The notes under the pieces: generated by a model
Databases searched by the model: none
Told to the model about the DNA's origin: nothing
What the model saw: the letters and a program-made list of their open reading frames with translations, nothing else
In this document: piece after piece, positions 57,001-64,000 of the stretch
How the letters are laid out: every line of letters starts with the position of its first letter
Position numbering within the stretch: position 1 is the first letter of the stretch
Program-made: the position numbers and the translations under genes
Source of the DNA: Cordylochernes scorpioides
Taxonomy: Eukaryota > Arthropoda > Arachnida > Pseudoscorpiones > Chernetidae
Direction: 5' to 3'
DNA: 64,000 nt
Assembly: GCA_030710605.1 (NCBI GenBank)
Contig: CP092874.1
Location: 44,728,665 to 44,792,664 of the forward strand

Positions 57001-60000
57001 GGATCAAAAATAGAATAAACATTTTATTTAATATAAATGCCAATATTTCAATAGGCTTTACGCCCAACTTCGTCAGGGCTTTTTTTGTTTTTGAACTGCT
57101 TTGGTTCATCACGTGATGCCTTCACGCGACGATATATAAATATTTATAACTCTGTGGGGATAAAATTTAAAATATATACACACAAACAAATATTAATAAG
57201 AATAGACTATATATGTACATTTATAAAAATTAAAAAATAATATATGATTCCTAATAAGTATAATAAAATAATTTTTAAATCGATTTGAACTGTGAATATA
57301 ACGGAGGTGTGTCAATTTTTCTATTAATACTGTTGGTATCTTTCATTGAGGTCCAACTTTCTAAAAAGAGTCTTGAATGTTTATCTTAAATGTTGTTATA
57401 TATAATTTCTGTTTTTTTCAAAATTTGGTATATGGTTCTGTTTGAGTGGGTGATCTACTAAAAGTGATAATGGGCTATGGTTTTTAAAAGCTGTTTGTGT
57501 TGATTTACTCTTTCTTCAAGAGTTTTACCGGTTTCTCCTATGTAGGTTGCAGGGCATGATTTGCATGGAATGCGATATACTATGTTTGATTTAAATTGAT
57601 GTTTGCTATTATGCTTAGTGTTGGGATGGCGTAGAATTTCTTTTAGATTTGCTGTGGTTTTGTATCGGGTTTTGATATTGTAATTTTTAAGTATTCTTGT
57701 TATTCTTTCAATGCCATAATTGTATGGCAGTGCGCAGTATTTATTCGATTCTTCACTATTGTTTGTAGGACTGTTGGTGGGCTTATATATTATGTTTCTT
57801 GATGAAATTTGAAGGATATTCATTATTTTTATCTCATTGTAAAATATGTTTTGTTCAGCTTTATTATTTTTAATATTTGAGGAGCAGTGGGTGGAAATTA
57901 TTTTTGATAGTGTTTTTATAACGGATATTTTATGATTAATGGGGCAAAATGAATTAAAATTGAGATATTTGCCTGTATGCATTGGTTTTCTATATATACT
58001 GGTTTCTATTTTGCTATTTATTCTGGTAAGCTTGATGTCTAAGAATGATAAAGTGCTGTTATTTTCTATTTCGTACGTAAAAGTTAAAAATGGCTTTAAA
58101 CTGTTGAGGAAGGTTAGAATATTGTCAAGGTTGCTATTTTCACTGATGCAAATGATGTCATCAATATATCGTTTCCAGGCTATTATTTTGAGATGTTTGG
58201 TTGAAATGATAATATTGTCAATGTGATTCATATAAATATTGGTGAGGGCAGAAGAAATTGGGTTGCCCATTCGAAGGCCTTTAATCTGTTTATAATGCTG
58301 GCTTTTGTAACTGAAATAACTGAAGGATAAACATAGGTCGAGTAATTCATTAAGTGCTTCTTTGGAAATTGATAAATTAAGTTGTGGATTGGTGTCTATA
58401 AATTTTGAAAATTCACTGATTGCTTCCTTATGTGGGATCGACGTGTATAAAGATTCAACATCAAATGAAACCATGTGGTAATTTTGGGGTATCGCTATTC
58501 CTTGCATAATCTCTACCACTGATGTGGCGTTCTGAACGGTGTGGGGGAGAAATTTCTGAAACGGCGATATTATTGTTGAGAGATATTTAGCTAACGAATA
58601 GATTGGTGAACCGGTATATGAGACTATGGGACGAAGTGGGTTATTGGGTTTATGAATTTTCGGTAAACGATAGAGTATTGGTAGATCACATTTTGATGCT
58701 TTGATTTTTTCAACAACTTTGTTGTCTAATTTGTGCGTGCGTTTTATTCTATTCAAATTTCTGTTGAAATCTTTTATCATATTCTGTAGAGGATTAATAG
58801 TTAACAGTTCATATATTTCTTTGTCTTGAAGTAATTGCTGGATTTTGCTGTCATAGTCTGCTATGTCCATTATCACTGTGTTTTTACCTTTGTCTGAAGG
58901 AGAAATTATAATATTATTTTCTTTTAAGAAACTGATGAGTTTTCTTTCATAATAATATAATAAAGCTTCCAGAGCTGTTTACTAAATATATATACAGTAG
59001 AACTTCCCTTTAGCAGACACCTCTCCACAAAAGACAGTTTTCATTTGCAAAATTACCATTTTTACTATTTAGCAAATCTCCGGTAAGAGGACACCTCTCC
59101 CTAAAGGACAGTTTGGCTCTGCAATTAGGTGTCCTTTACAGGGAGGTTCTACTGTAAATAGTAAAGGTGGCACCTCTCCCTTTAAAAATGCATTAAAACA
59201 ATGCATTTGGTTTATAACCCCAGTAAAAAATGGAATTTATGCATTTTCAAAGAGAGCAGTACCACCTTTAGTACATGGATACATCCCCCTTCAACTTTTA
59301 TGTTATGTCATATTTTATATGCTGCACATGGGAATGTTTTACATAGTAACACCAAGCCTGATGGATCGCCTTTGATGGACATGCCTGATATAACTTAAAA
59401 ATGATTTTAATGAAATGATACCAGAAAGAGTAAAGGCAGCACCCAAAAAGGTCGTAAAATAGGTCGCTAATATTGTCCAAGAAATGAAGTCACGGTTTAA
59501 ATATATCGGCCAGGCCATTCCTTGATTGGACACAGACACCTAACAAAGTTTGTCCTCTCCTGTTCCCCATCAGCATAGAATCTGAGTTGTTTCCGAGCCC
59601 AGAAGTAGGTAGACTGGCAGAGTACCAGGTAGACTAGCGGAAAATTATCACCATGCTGCTAAATTGACCAGCAGTCTCAGGACTTCCCCATAGCTTATCT
59701 CACCTTCCCAGGTGCCTCCCTCTAAACCGAGGTAACTAGGCTCCTAGTCATCCGTTTTTCTTTTGTCTTTAGGCTAGTGCATTCCCACTTTGGCCCATGA
59801 TTGTAATTTGATGATGAGCCTACTGCAACCATGTCGGCTCCTACACATTACAACATATATATTCATTGAATGAAGTGCGAACACATGGAAGCTTTCCATG
59901 AATAAAAAGAAACTCTTTGAAAATATTATATTTGTTATTCAAGTATAAATATAGTTGATAGAGAAAGGTGTGTGGGCAAATAAAAGTGCAGGCAGTTTAC

Positions 60001-60146
60001 CTGTAGAACTTGTTCACTAGCACCCGGACAGTGGAATGTGAAGTATGAAGAACTATTTTGGTGACCAAACCAACTTTAAATGGACTGGGGATGACTGTGG
60101 TATTGTGGGATTTCCTCCAGTATTCAGGGAACTTCTCCTTATCCAC
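41973..60146 (-). CDS. DNMT1: DNA (cytosine-5)-methyltransferase 1, 3' half, 11 exons
   Basis: Maintenance methyltransferase: it copies CpG methylation to the new strand after replication, in the nucleus, using S-adenosylmethionine. Join (minus): 60146-60001, 56760-56687, 56631-56513, 56150-56100, 54495-54384, 54328-54177, 54117-53677, 53624-53478, 50008-49634, 48180-48064, 42050-41973. All borders are GT/AG and all phases agree. The first exons give most of the second BAH domain. The catalytic domain follows: FSGCGG for cofactor, PPCQG with the catalytic cysteine, ENV in VMENVR, QCRRRAF, the target-recognition segment ADWRDLPN to GRLSWDGFFS, RECARAQGF, and GNAVPPPLA. No lesion is seen, so it is probably functional. 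N-terminal exons (RFTS, CXXC, BAH1) must lie beyond 60146 and were not found up to 64000. Introns are full of transposons. Confidence 0.95.
42305..43205 (+). mobile_element. Non-autonomous Helitron 4
   Basis: TCTATATATATATA start, (GT)n, tandem internal copies of a segment starting ACACGGCAATTTATTTGAG (42615, 42820), 3' hairpin CCCGCTAGCGGG and CTAGT at 43201-43205. In the last DNMT1 intron, opposite strand. Related to 29286-30009. Confidence 0.8.
43888..43972. mobile_element. Foldback family F, deleted copy
   Basis: GAAAATAAGACCTACCGAAACGTCACACAC ... short; the centre and most of the left arm are missing. Confidence 0.7.
44032..44100 (-). repeat. Helitron 3' end fragment
   Basis: Minus strand ends CGGCTAGT after the hairpin CCCGGGCGTTGCCCGGG; same terminus family as Helitron 3 at 31529-31557. 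Confidence 0.65.
44349..45813. repeat. Tandem duplication, two units of about 733 bp
   Basis: 44349-45081 and 45082-45813 are almost identical, from TTCTGAAAAAAAAAA through ACTTTCTCCACTTCACG to GACCATAAATAAAGG. Each unit holds part of a diverged SINE and a family F copy (44806-44990, 45540-45725). The high identity points to a recent event. Confidence 0.9.
46420..47097. repeat. Repeat A, third copy
   Basis: CGTCGCGACCAGTGCGCC, GCCTATATGTTAAACGAAATC and TGCGTGATGCGATAAC to TTTATAGATA are shared with 28774-29185. Confidence 0.7.
47488..47786. mobile_element. Foldback family F with extra central sequence
   Basis: Arms ACACAAGGTAATAAGACA and GGTCTTATTACCTTGTGT; about 150 bp of unrelated sequence between. 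Confidence 0.75.
48064..48180 (-). CDS. DNMT1: DNMT1 exon j (motif IX)
   Basis: 39 codons with ILHPEQQRILSIRECARAQG; acceptor GCTTCAG, donor GTGAGT. Too short to show as an ATG frame but clear from the motif. Confidence 0.95.
48410..49549 (-). mobile_element. Pogo-type non-autonomous element, copy 2
   Basis: Right end GGGGTTTTACTG then TA (49550-49551). Reverse complement of much of 50446-51500; the outer end is lost. It lies between DNMT1 exons j and i. Confidence 0.8.
49634..50008 (-). CDS. DNMT1: DNMT1 exon i (target recognition domain)
   Basis: 125 codons: SPLITARIEHIPFEAGADW, LPNIEVTLSDGT, NTLIPWFLPHTADRHNNW, GRLSWDGFFST. Acceptor GTTTCAG, donor GTAGGT. The plus-strand 191-residue frame here is only its antisense shadow. 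Confidence 0.96.
50075..50249. mobile_element. Mini TIR element, family P
   Basis: CAGTAGAACCTCCATG ... GGAGGTTCTACTG with TA duplication; 67 bp upstream (in gene sense) of the exon i acceptor. Confidence 0.85.
50446..51744 (+). mobile_element. Pogo-type non-autonomous element, copy 3, complete
   Basis: TA, CAGTAAAACCCCTCTATAG ... GTGGGGTTTCATTG, TA: 1299 bp with imperfect inverted ends and TA duplication. GTTCGTTATA and GTTCACTATA motifs recur near both ends. An 84-residue minus frame (50886-51140) has no transposase motif that I recognise. Confidence 0.85.
51965..52139. mobile_element. Mini TIR element, family P
   Basis: CACTAGAACCTCTCTG ... GGAAGTTCTACTG between TA dinucleotides, 175 bp. 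Confidence 0.8.
52588..52755. mobile_element. Foldback family F copy
   Basis: ACACAAGGTAATAAGACC ... GTGACGTTTCAGTAACAGCG and GGTCTTATTACCTTGTGT ... CAAATTGTGCC. Confidence 0.8.
52986..53086. mobile_element. Mini TIR element, family P, short form
   Basis: CAGTAGAACCTACCTG ... GGAGGTTTTACTG, 101 bp. Confidence 0.8.
53273..53447. mobile_element. Mini TIR element, family P
   Basis: CAGTAGAACCTCCC ... AGAGAGGTTCTACT; 30 bp from DNMT1 exon h. Confidence 0.8.
53478..53624 (-). CDS. DNMT1: DNMT1 exon h
   Basis: 49 codons with LTVHDAISDLPRIEAGGGGGG; acceptor GGTGCAG, donor GTGAGA. The six-glycine run is unusual at this place. A family P element (53273-53447) begins 30 bp past the donor. Confidence 0.93.
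53677..54117 (-). CDS. DNMT1: DNMT1 exon g (catalytic loop)
   Basis: 147 codons. LICGGPPCQGYS has the catalytic cysteine, FVMENVRHF has the ENV glutamate, and LPQCRRRAFIMAAAPG is motif VIII. Acceptor CTCACAG, donor GTAGAT. Confidence 0.96.
54177..54328 (-). CDS. DNMT1: DNMT1 exon f
   Basis: MTDGFQQAGLADIQWAVEKD ... NTLLRMILD; acceptor CCATAG, donor GTAAGT. Follows motif I in all DNMT1 proteins. Confidence 0.95.
54384..54495 (-). CDS. DNMT1: DNMT1 exon e (linker and motif I)
   Basis: Short linker, then LERKLKTMDVFSGCGG, the S-adenosylmethionine-binding motif. Acceptor TAACAG, donor GTAGGT. The linker is shorter than in vertebrates and no long KG repeat is present. Confidence 0.93.
54536..54672. 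mobile_element. Foldback family F, diverged copy
   Basis: CACAAGGTAACAAAC ... GTAAAAGTATTGTTACAATCTTC ... GGTCTTATTGCC. In the intron between exons d and e. Confidence 0.65.
54676..54950 (+). mobile_element. tRNA-derived SINE, second copy
   Basis: GGGGGTCGGTGGAAGGCT start, B box GGTTCAATTCC, same body as 37666-37960. The 3' end is shorter and no clear duplication is seen. Antisense in a DNMT1 intron. Confidence 0.85.
55458..55712. mobile_element. Foldback family F copy
   Basis: AAGACCTAATCCAAATAAATC ... TGTGTGATGTTTCCG and AAAATGTCACACACTATTGAG ... AAATTGTAC, with CTGATGATGGCAACAACAC in the right arm. Confidence 0.75.
56100..56150 (-). CDS. DNMT1: DNMT1 exon d (BAH2 end)
   Basis: 17 codons, AFDPVTKTFVDPSKYVK; acceptor TTTCAG, donor GTAGGT. 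Fits the AYNAKSKSFEDP position. Confidence 0.8.
56513..56631 (-). CDS. DNMT1: DNMT1 exon c (BAH2)
   Basis: Reads IVGRCLVKF ... GPHRFYFSQ; acceptor TTGCAG, donor GTGAAA. Corresponds to the GRC ... NRFYF part of BAH2. Confidence 0.9.
56687..56760 (-). CDS. DNMT1: DNMT1 exon b (BAH2)
   Basis: RPENTHLSPQEA ... DLNLLYWS; acceptor TGTCCAG, donor GTAGAG. Strongly conserved RPENTH and LLYWS. Confidence 0.92.
57280..58979 (-). mobile_element. Penelope-like retroelement, 5'-truncated
   Basis: Lies in the DNMT1 intron between exons a and b, in the gene's own orientation. It is cut at its 5' side near 58979, beside a family P element. The coding part is RT plus GIY-YIG; the C-terminal tail continues beyond the stop to about 57280 in other frames. 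AT-rich sequence with GCCCTGACGAAGTTGGGCG on the minus strand follows at about 57055-57080. Confidence 0.88.
57458..58979 (-). CDS. Penelope-like reverse transcriptase with GIY-YIG endonuclease, partial
   Basis: The frame is open from about 58979 (SPSDKGKNTVIMD at the start) to the stop at 57458. RT blocks seen: LPKIHKPNNPLRPIVS, SFDVESLYTSIP, GLRMGNPISSALTNIYM and the catalytic WKRYIDDI. The thumb contains TLSFLDIKLT and IYRKPMHTGKYLN. Near the end VYRIPCKSCPATYIGETGKTLEERVNQHK is the GIY-YIG motif with the Penelope CxxC-like insertion. The nuclease tail is cut by a stop at AHYHF. A further piece, RLFLESWTSMKD, is readable at about 57300-57380. The enzyme would nick and prime at the target. 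Confidence 0.9.
58995..59154. mobile_element. Mini TIR element, family P
   Basis: CAGTAGAACTTCCC ... GGGAGGTTCTACTG with TA; 160 bp, directly at the truncated 5' side of the Penelope element. Confidence 0.85.
60001..60146 (-). CDS. DNMT1: DNMT1 exon a (BAH2)
   Basis: VDKEKFPEYWRKSH ... VNKFYR; acceptor GCACGCAG, donor GTAAAC. The product matches the BAH2 start (YPEHYRK ... VNKFYR in vertebrates). It ends with two bases of the Arg codon completed by the next exon. Confidence 0.9.
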
Positions 60147-60429
60147 CTGCGTGCACACACACACACCAGAGCAGATATGTTGAGAGTCCATAGATGGCAC
60201 ATATATGCAGTGAAATATCAATAAATAATTTGGACTATTGACCAGCTCTGTGTGTCATCAATATGTATTACCCCAGCTTGTTTGTTTCAGGAGGAGGCCA
60301 GATGGTAGATAATCTTTTCTAATGGAGAGATATTATAGTAACAACACCAAATCCACATTAGTAATTGGTGGTGGTGTTACCCAGGATTCTTTTCTATTGT
60401 ACTTGATATATAGTCTTTGTAGATAGTCA

Positions 60430-60700
60430 AAGTCACAACAGAGAGATTTACAAAGAAATAATGAAAAACCAGTTTTTTGGTTGTTGAGGTACAGCTTGCA
60501 CCACGCTGATGAGGGCCAACAGCCCGAAACGCGTCCGTGGTTAGCTTTTTTTGATTAATCAAGAATGGGTATTTGGCCAATTCTGTAATAATTAAAAATC
60601 AACGAGAATAGTTGATATTTATTCCGATAGATGATGCAAGCCATCAGCAACTTTCAGTTGCACGATAAGGAGATGCCTTTTTCATAAAGAAATAATAGCT
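60430..60700 (+). repeat. Penelope-like terminal fragment around the ribozyme
   Basis: The ribozyme is followed by AT-rich sequence and by TGCAAGCCATCAGCAACTTT ... GTTGCACGATAAGGAGATGCC. The latter matches the hairpins at 40231-40291 and 40445-40500. No RT remains. Assignment to Penelope-like elements rests on the ribozyme type. Confidence 0.5.
60500..60541 (+). ncRNA. Minimal type I hammerhead ribozyme motif
   Basis: All core parts are in place. Stem I is ACCACG (60500-60505) with CGTGGT (60536-60541), six perfect pairs. CTGATGA is at 60506-60512. Stem II is GGGC / GCCC with loop CAACA (60513-60525). GAAA is at 60526-60529. Stem III is very short (AC/GT with a GC loop), then the cleavage triplet GTC ends at 60535. 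Very short stem III is typical of the hammerheads known from Penelope-like elements. Self-cleavage between 60535 and 60536 is predicted. Confidence 0.8.
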
Positions 60701-60859
60701 TCATCTTATCACTTTAAAACATGAAAATTTCTTTGGATCATTAGAATACAAGGCAATAAGACTGAATTTATAATAAAATGAGTATTTCTTATCTTTAGGA
60801 ACATTATATTTACTAAGCCTGAAAACAAACTAAAATTTACACCATCTCTCTCTCTGTAT

Positions 60860-61700
60860 CACTAGGAGGAGGAGACTGCTGAGCCTGTGGGAGTCCGCCT
60901 CAAGTGTCCTTGAGCTGGACCACAGGGTTCTGCATTCCGCCATCCTGAGGTCTCTGCGCCTTGGAGGTGACAACAGATTCCTGCGGCCGCCAGACCTGCT
61001 GGCTACCGAGCGCTGGCCACCGGCGACTGTTGGGGACTTATCCGATGGCGCCCCTGCCCTAGCGTGCTCAACGCCGGCCACGCTCCTGGACGCGTAGCAT
61101 CTGGGGGCCTTCTGCCAACATCTCCTGCGGGAAAACGCCAGCTCCAGCTATCATGCGGAGTACGAGTGGGATCCTCCTGCGGGGATCAGCGACTCCCATT
61201 ACCCGCCTCACCAGCCAGAGGGCGCGCCAGGCATTGGACTCGGCACGGCTCCAGGCCCATCCTACTGCAGAGCTGGCTGCCTGATGGACCCTCACCGTGG
61301 ATGTGCCCCGCTCCATCCCCCGGGCCGACCTGCGTCGAAACTGCTTCTCGGGGCACGACGCAGATGTCGCCCTACGGCTGGCCCTCTATGCCCTACCGCA
61401 TCCTGACCATCCTGCCTCGAGGCGTGCCAACTGTGCCGCCTGTTGGAGTTGTCGAACTGTGCGACCCCTGTTCTGGGAGGTGTTCGCCTCCTGCGAAATG
61501 CCCCTGGATTTGCAGGCCTGGCTCTTCGGTGTCAGCCTCCATCCTGAGGCAATGAAGTTGACCAGCGTGGCGAAGACTACAATCTACAAGTACCATCTTG
61601 GTCTTGAGGTGGGTAATGCCAGCCATCACCTCGACCTGCCCACTCTGTGGGAAAGAACTCTTCGCAGTCCATCGGTAGCGGAGTCTTTCCCGCGGTGAGC
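60860..61700 (+). pseudogene. GC-rich non-LTR retrotransposon 3' remnant (zf-RVT-like tail)
   Basis: About 840 bp of about 60 percent GC in an AT-rich setting. The last frame (61297-61698) reads RANCAACWSCRTVRPLFWEVFAS and LDLQAWLFG, which resembles the cysteine-containing region after the RT domain of non-LTR elements. Earlier parts (LDHRVLHSAILRSLR) lie in other frames with a stop near 61098. An AT microsatellite (61720-61800) follows, as at the 3' end of such elements. A host pseudogene is the alternative. Confidence 0.5.
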
Positions 61701-63185
61701 GCCACCAATGAAGAACTTGTATATATTTTTATATATATATGTACATTTATCAATTATTTTTATCTATTTATATCTATTTATTCATATTTATCATTATATA
61801 ATCATATTTATATTTATTCTGTATTAGCCTTAGATAATCTTATATGGACTTTGAAATAAAGTAGTTTCAATCTCTCTGTATCACACATGAGAGTTTCCTT
61901 GAAAATATTTGAAAATTATTTTTTCAATTTTAATGGTAAACTTATTACAAATTGAGAAAGCAGTTTGGTTAATATGAGAAAATTAAATAAATTAACACAG
62001 GAAGTACTCATCAATGGTGAGCTCTCCTATCAGGGTTTAATCTACCAGGCCACTATACAGCTGTACATAGCAAGGAGGTTTAAGTGTAAACAACCTATGA
62101 ACACATTAGCACTGCAAGAATATATACCTCTCTAAAGGACGCTTTGGCTCTTCAACTAGGTGGCTGAAACTTTGGATCTTAATGGAGAGTTGCCAATTTG
62201 TAAAAATTATAATTATGCCAATGAAGAGGGGTGTCTTCTCATAAAGGTTCTACTTTTTACTTTTTTCTGAAAATATTGCAATCCATAGAACAGATATATT
62301 TCTATTTTAAGATCCCAAATGTACCTAGAAATGCATATACTGTATCAAGATGTAATGATATTCTCTAACACACACATGCTCTGGATAACAAAACCTCTTT
62401 TATACTCATTGCTGTGTTTCTTTACTAAATGTTTTACAGAGGGACTGTGTAGCAAGCAGGTTAAGGTAACAATAAGTGGTTCCAACCATATTCAAGACTG
62501 TAAAAGCACAAAAATGAAGCACTACCCACATTGAACATGAGAATAAAACATTCCTCTTATGAAAGGTGTGTCAAGATATGTTGGGTGCATGGAGGAAAGA
62601 GATAGTACCTTTGTAATCTTTTCTATTTATTCTTGAAGTTTGTGAAGAGAAAAAATATATATATATACTTTTATGATGAAATTAAAGCAGAAAAATTAAA
62701 AATATTATTCCTAACATATTTACAATCAGGAAAACAACTAACCTGAGTGCATGTAGCTTCTCAGCAAAAACTATTATTCTCATTTTAACCAACAATACAT
62801 ATGCAAAATCATTTATTGTAGATCAATCTGGCACAAGAATTTACATATATCTCTTGGATTTCAACAAGCAATATTTTAAATATACAAAATTAAAAATACA
62901 ATTTTTTAAACAATGGAATTTACATATAATAAAGATTTTAACATTTAATAAAGACAATGGAAGTTTAAACATTTAACATAAAGATGATCACATCCAACAA
63001 TCGGCCCCATGATCATCCTTTCTCATTGTTAATTAATAACAAAAATAAATAGAATTTACTAAAAAGCCTTTATTTATTGCTTTTAATTATAATTAAATTT
63101 TAAACATATTAAAGATAATATTATTTATTTACACATATAACTATATGTAAATTAAAGAACAAAAGAAAAAGAAACCAAAAAAATG
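61701..63185. other. AT-rich, no gene recognised
   Basis: A few family P-like fragments (about 62120-62260: AAAGGACGCTTTGGCTC). No credible DNMT1 exon was found here. Confidence 0.4.
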
Positions 63186-63420
63186 ATAAAGCACAATTTG
63201 GATTATAGATTATAATAAAAGAAAACAAGACCTAATCCAAATAATTTATTAGTGTGTGACGTTTCGGCAACAACATTGTCACCATCATCAGACAAAAGAA
63301 TAAAAAAAAAAATATGAATTTTTTTTTTTTTTTATTCTTTTGTCTGATGATGGTGACAATGTTGTTGCCGAAACGTCACACACTAATAAATTATTTGGAT
63401 TAGGTCTTGTTTTCTTTTAT
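63186..63420. mobile_element. Foldback family F, near-perfect palindrome
   Basis: Left arm 63186-63300 and right arm 63328-63420 are almost exact reverse complements (GTGTGACGTTTCGGCAAC / GTTGCCGAAACGTCACAC). It is inserted at the 3' part of the BEL/Pao element. Confidence 0.9.
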
Positions 63421-63667
63421 TAAAACCAAAAAAATGTAAACATTGGCGACCGCCATTCTTCTTTGTCTGCCAGCAACTGTTCTATAGTCGATCCTGCGCA
63501 GGCGCACACCACGCCCGCCGCCACCGCGTGCTGCTCGATGGGGTCGTGTTTTCGAGCCGCTTGCCCACTAAAATGGATATTTAATATACTCCCACCTATG
63601 ATTTGGGGAAGAAAATCATACAATTAAGATAAGTGATATATATGTGGTACATAAAAGGAGTTAAGCA
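63421..63667 (-). repeat. BEL/Pao 3' untranslated region and partial LTR
   Basis: A purine tract GGTGGGAG (about 63590-63597) precedes the likely LTR start on the minus strand. The LTR has a GC-rich segment with GCGCCTGCGCAGG and is broken by the foldback element at 63420. Confidence 0.55.
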
Positions 63668-64000
63668 TTATAAATTGAGTCTCTGTGGTGGCTTGACCAC
63701 GCGTCCACATCGAGTTCGCTTAGCCTCATTATGCGCTTCTTCAATTGTAGTATCTCCTTTGGATCGAAGAATTGGATCCCCACTTGAAACTTCCAGGGGG
63801 TAGAGCTTTTGCACAGGGCGTATAAGGGTTCCCAGTTTTGTGCGAACTTTAGCAACCCGAGAATGTCCATCTCTTCCTGGAAACAGTTCCACTATTCTTG
63901 CCATAGGCCAGTGGAGTCTCCTCTTGTCTTCCACCTTCACTATAACCACATCACCCACACTCAGTTTCGGAGTCCTCTCATTGGCCTTCTGGACAAGCTG
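63668..64000 (-). CDS. BEL/Pao retrotransposon pol, C-terminal DUF5641 domain (partial)
   Basis: Open from the right edge to the stop at 63668. VGDVVIVKVEDKRRLHWPMA, VELFPGRDGHSRVAKVRT and LIRPVQKLYPLE are the hallmark of the domain behind BEL/Pao integrase. The short basic tail GRVVKPPQRLNL is typical. Integrase, RT and gag would lie to the right. No lesion in the visible part. Confidence 0.92.
   Translation of the reverse strand, partial: QLVQKANERTPKLSVGDVVIVKVEDKRRLHWPMARIVELFPGRDGHSRVAKVRTKLGTLIRPVQKLYPLEVSSGDPILRSKGDTTIEEAHNEAKRTRCGRVVKPPQRLNL

Noticed and set aside
57055-57080. Second hammerhead (CTGACGA ... GTAAAG on the minus strand)
   Set aside because: The GAAA core is not intact (TAAAG) and I could not form stem I; at best a decayed relic.
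61064-61555. 163-residue plus-strand frame as a host gene
   Set aside because: Overlapping frames on both strands in GC-rich DNA; the only recognisable signal is a non-LTR tail in the neighbouring frame.
31600-63420. CRISPR-like array from the recurring CACACTATTTATTTATTTGG and GTAACAACGCTG repeats
   Set aside because: Spacing is irregular, copies are inverted pairs with different flanks, and the window is eukaryotic. They are foldback elements.
60147-64000. Further DNMT1 exons (BAH1, CXXC, RFTS)
   Set aside because: I scanned the minus strand for BAH1 and CXXC motifs and saw none; they must lie beyond the window or be too short to recognise by eye.

Overview
This is animal nuclear DNA, AT-rich, with introns and many transposons. 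The only host gene I can identify is the 3' half of a maintenance DNA methyltransferase (DNMT1) on the minus strand, 60146 to 41973. Eleven exons can be joined in phase with GT/AG borders. They cover most of the second BAH domain and the whole catalytic domain to the stop codon. With Penelope-like, piggyBac, hAT, Helitron, BEL/Pao, Gypsy and Copia elements alongside DNMT1, an invertebrate is likely. An arthropod is plausible, but the sequence does not settle the species.

Layout. 1-2640: end of a Gypsy-type pol and its AT-rich 3' flank. 2660-4423: SINE fragment, large palindrome and AT-rich tandem repeats. 4424-11634: Copia element 1 with 277-bp LTRs and TSD TACCT. It has lost its reverse transcriptase core. 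An apparently intact piggyBac sits in its pol and an internally deleted piggyBac sits in its 3' LTR. 11954-28773: a decayed gag-only LTR element (B) on the minus strand. Its left LTR was hit by Copia element 2 (11975-16723, TSD GTAAA), which in turn carries a 1.76-kb solo LTR. Its right LTR was hit by a 10.3-kb non-coding LTR element (18405-28680, TSD ATTT) whose two 1.7-kb LTRs are almost identical. 28774-41970: Helitrons, pogo-type and foldback MITEs, a third piggyBac, a truncated hAT with 8-bp TSD, and a tRNA-derived SINE with 10-bp TSD. 41973-60146: DNMT1, whose introns hold a Helitron, foldback elements, two oppositely oriented 1.1-1.3 kb pogo-type elements around one exon, many 85-180 bp TIR elements and a Penelope-like retroelement. 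60147-64000: a hammerhead ribozyme motif, a GC-rich non-LTR remnant, a foldback element and the 3' end of a BEL/Pao pol.

The mobile DNA gives a relative chronology. Gag-only element B came before Copia 2 and the non-coding LTR element; Copia 1 came before piggyBac 1 and 2; Copia 2 came before the solo LTR. Most elements here cannot move alone and must have depended on relatives elsewhere. The exceptions worth attention are piggyBac 1, which has a full DDD transposase and clean TTAA ends, and the non-coding LTR element, which is recent. The most unusual items are Copia 2 (gag and a protease site fused to a long coiled coil where integrase and RT should be), the large non-coding LTR element, a textbook minimal hammerhead ribozyme at 60500-60541, and a foldback family whose arms carry a hammerhead-like core.
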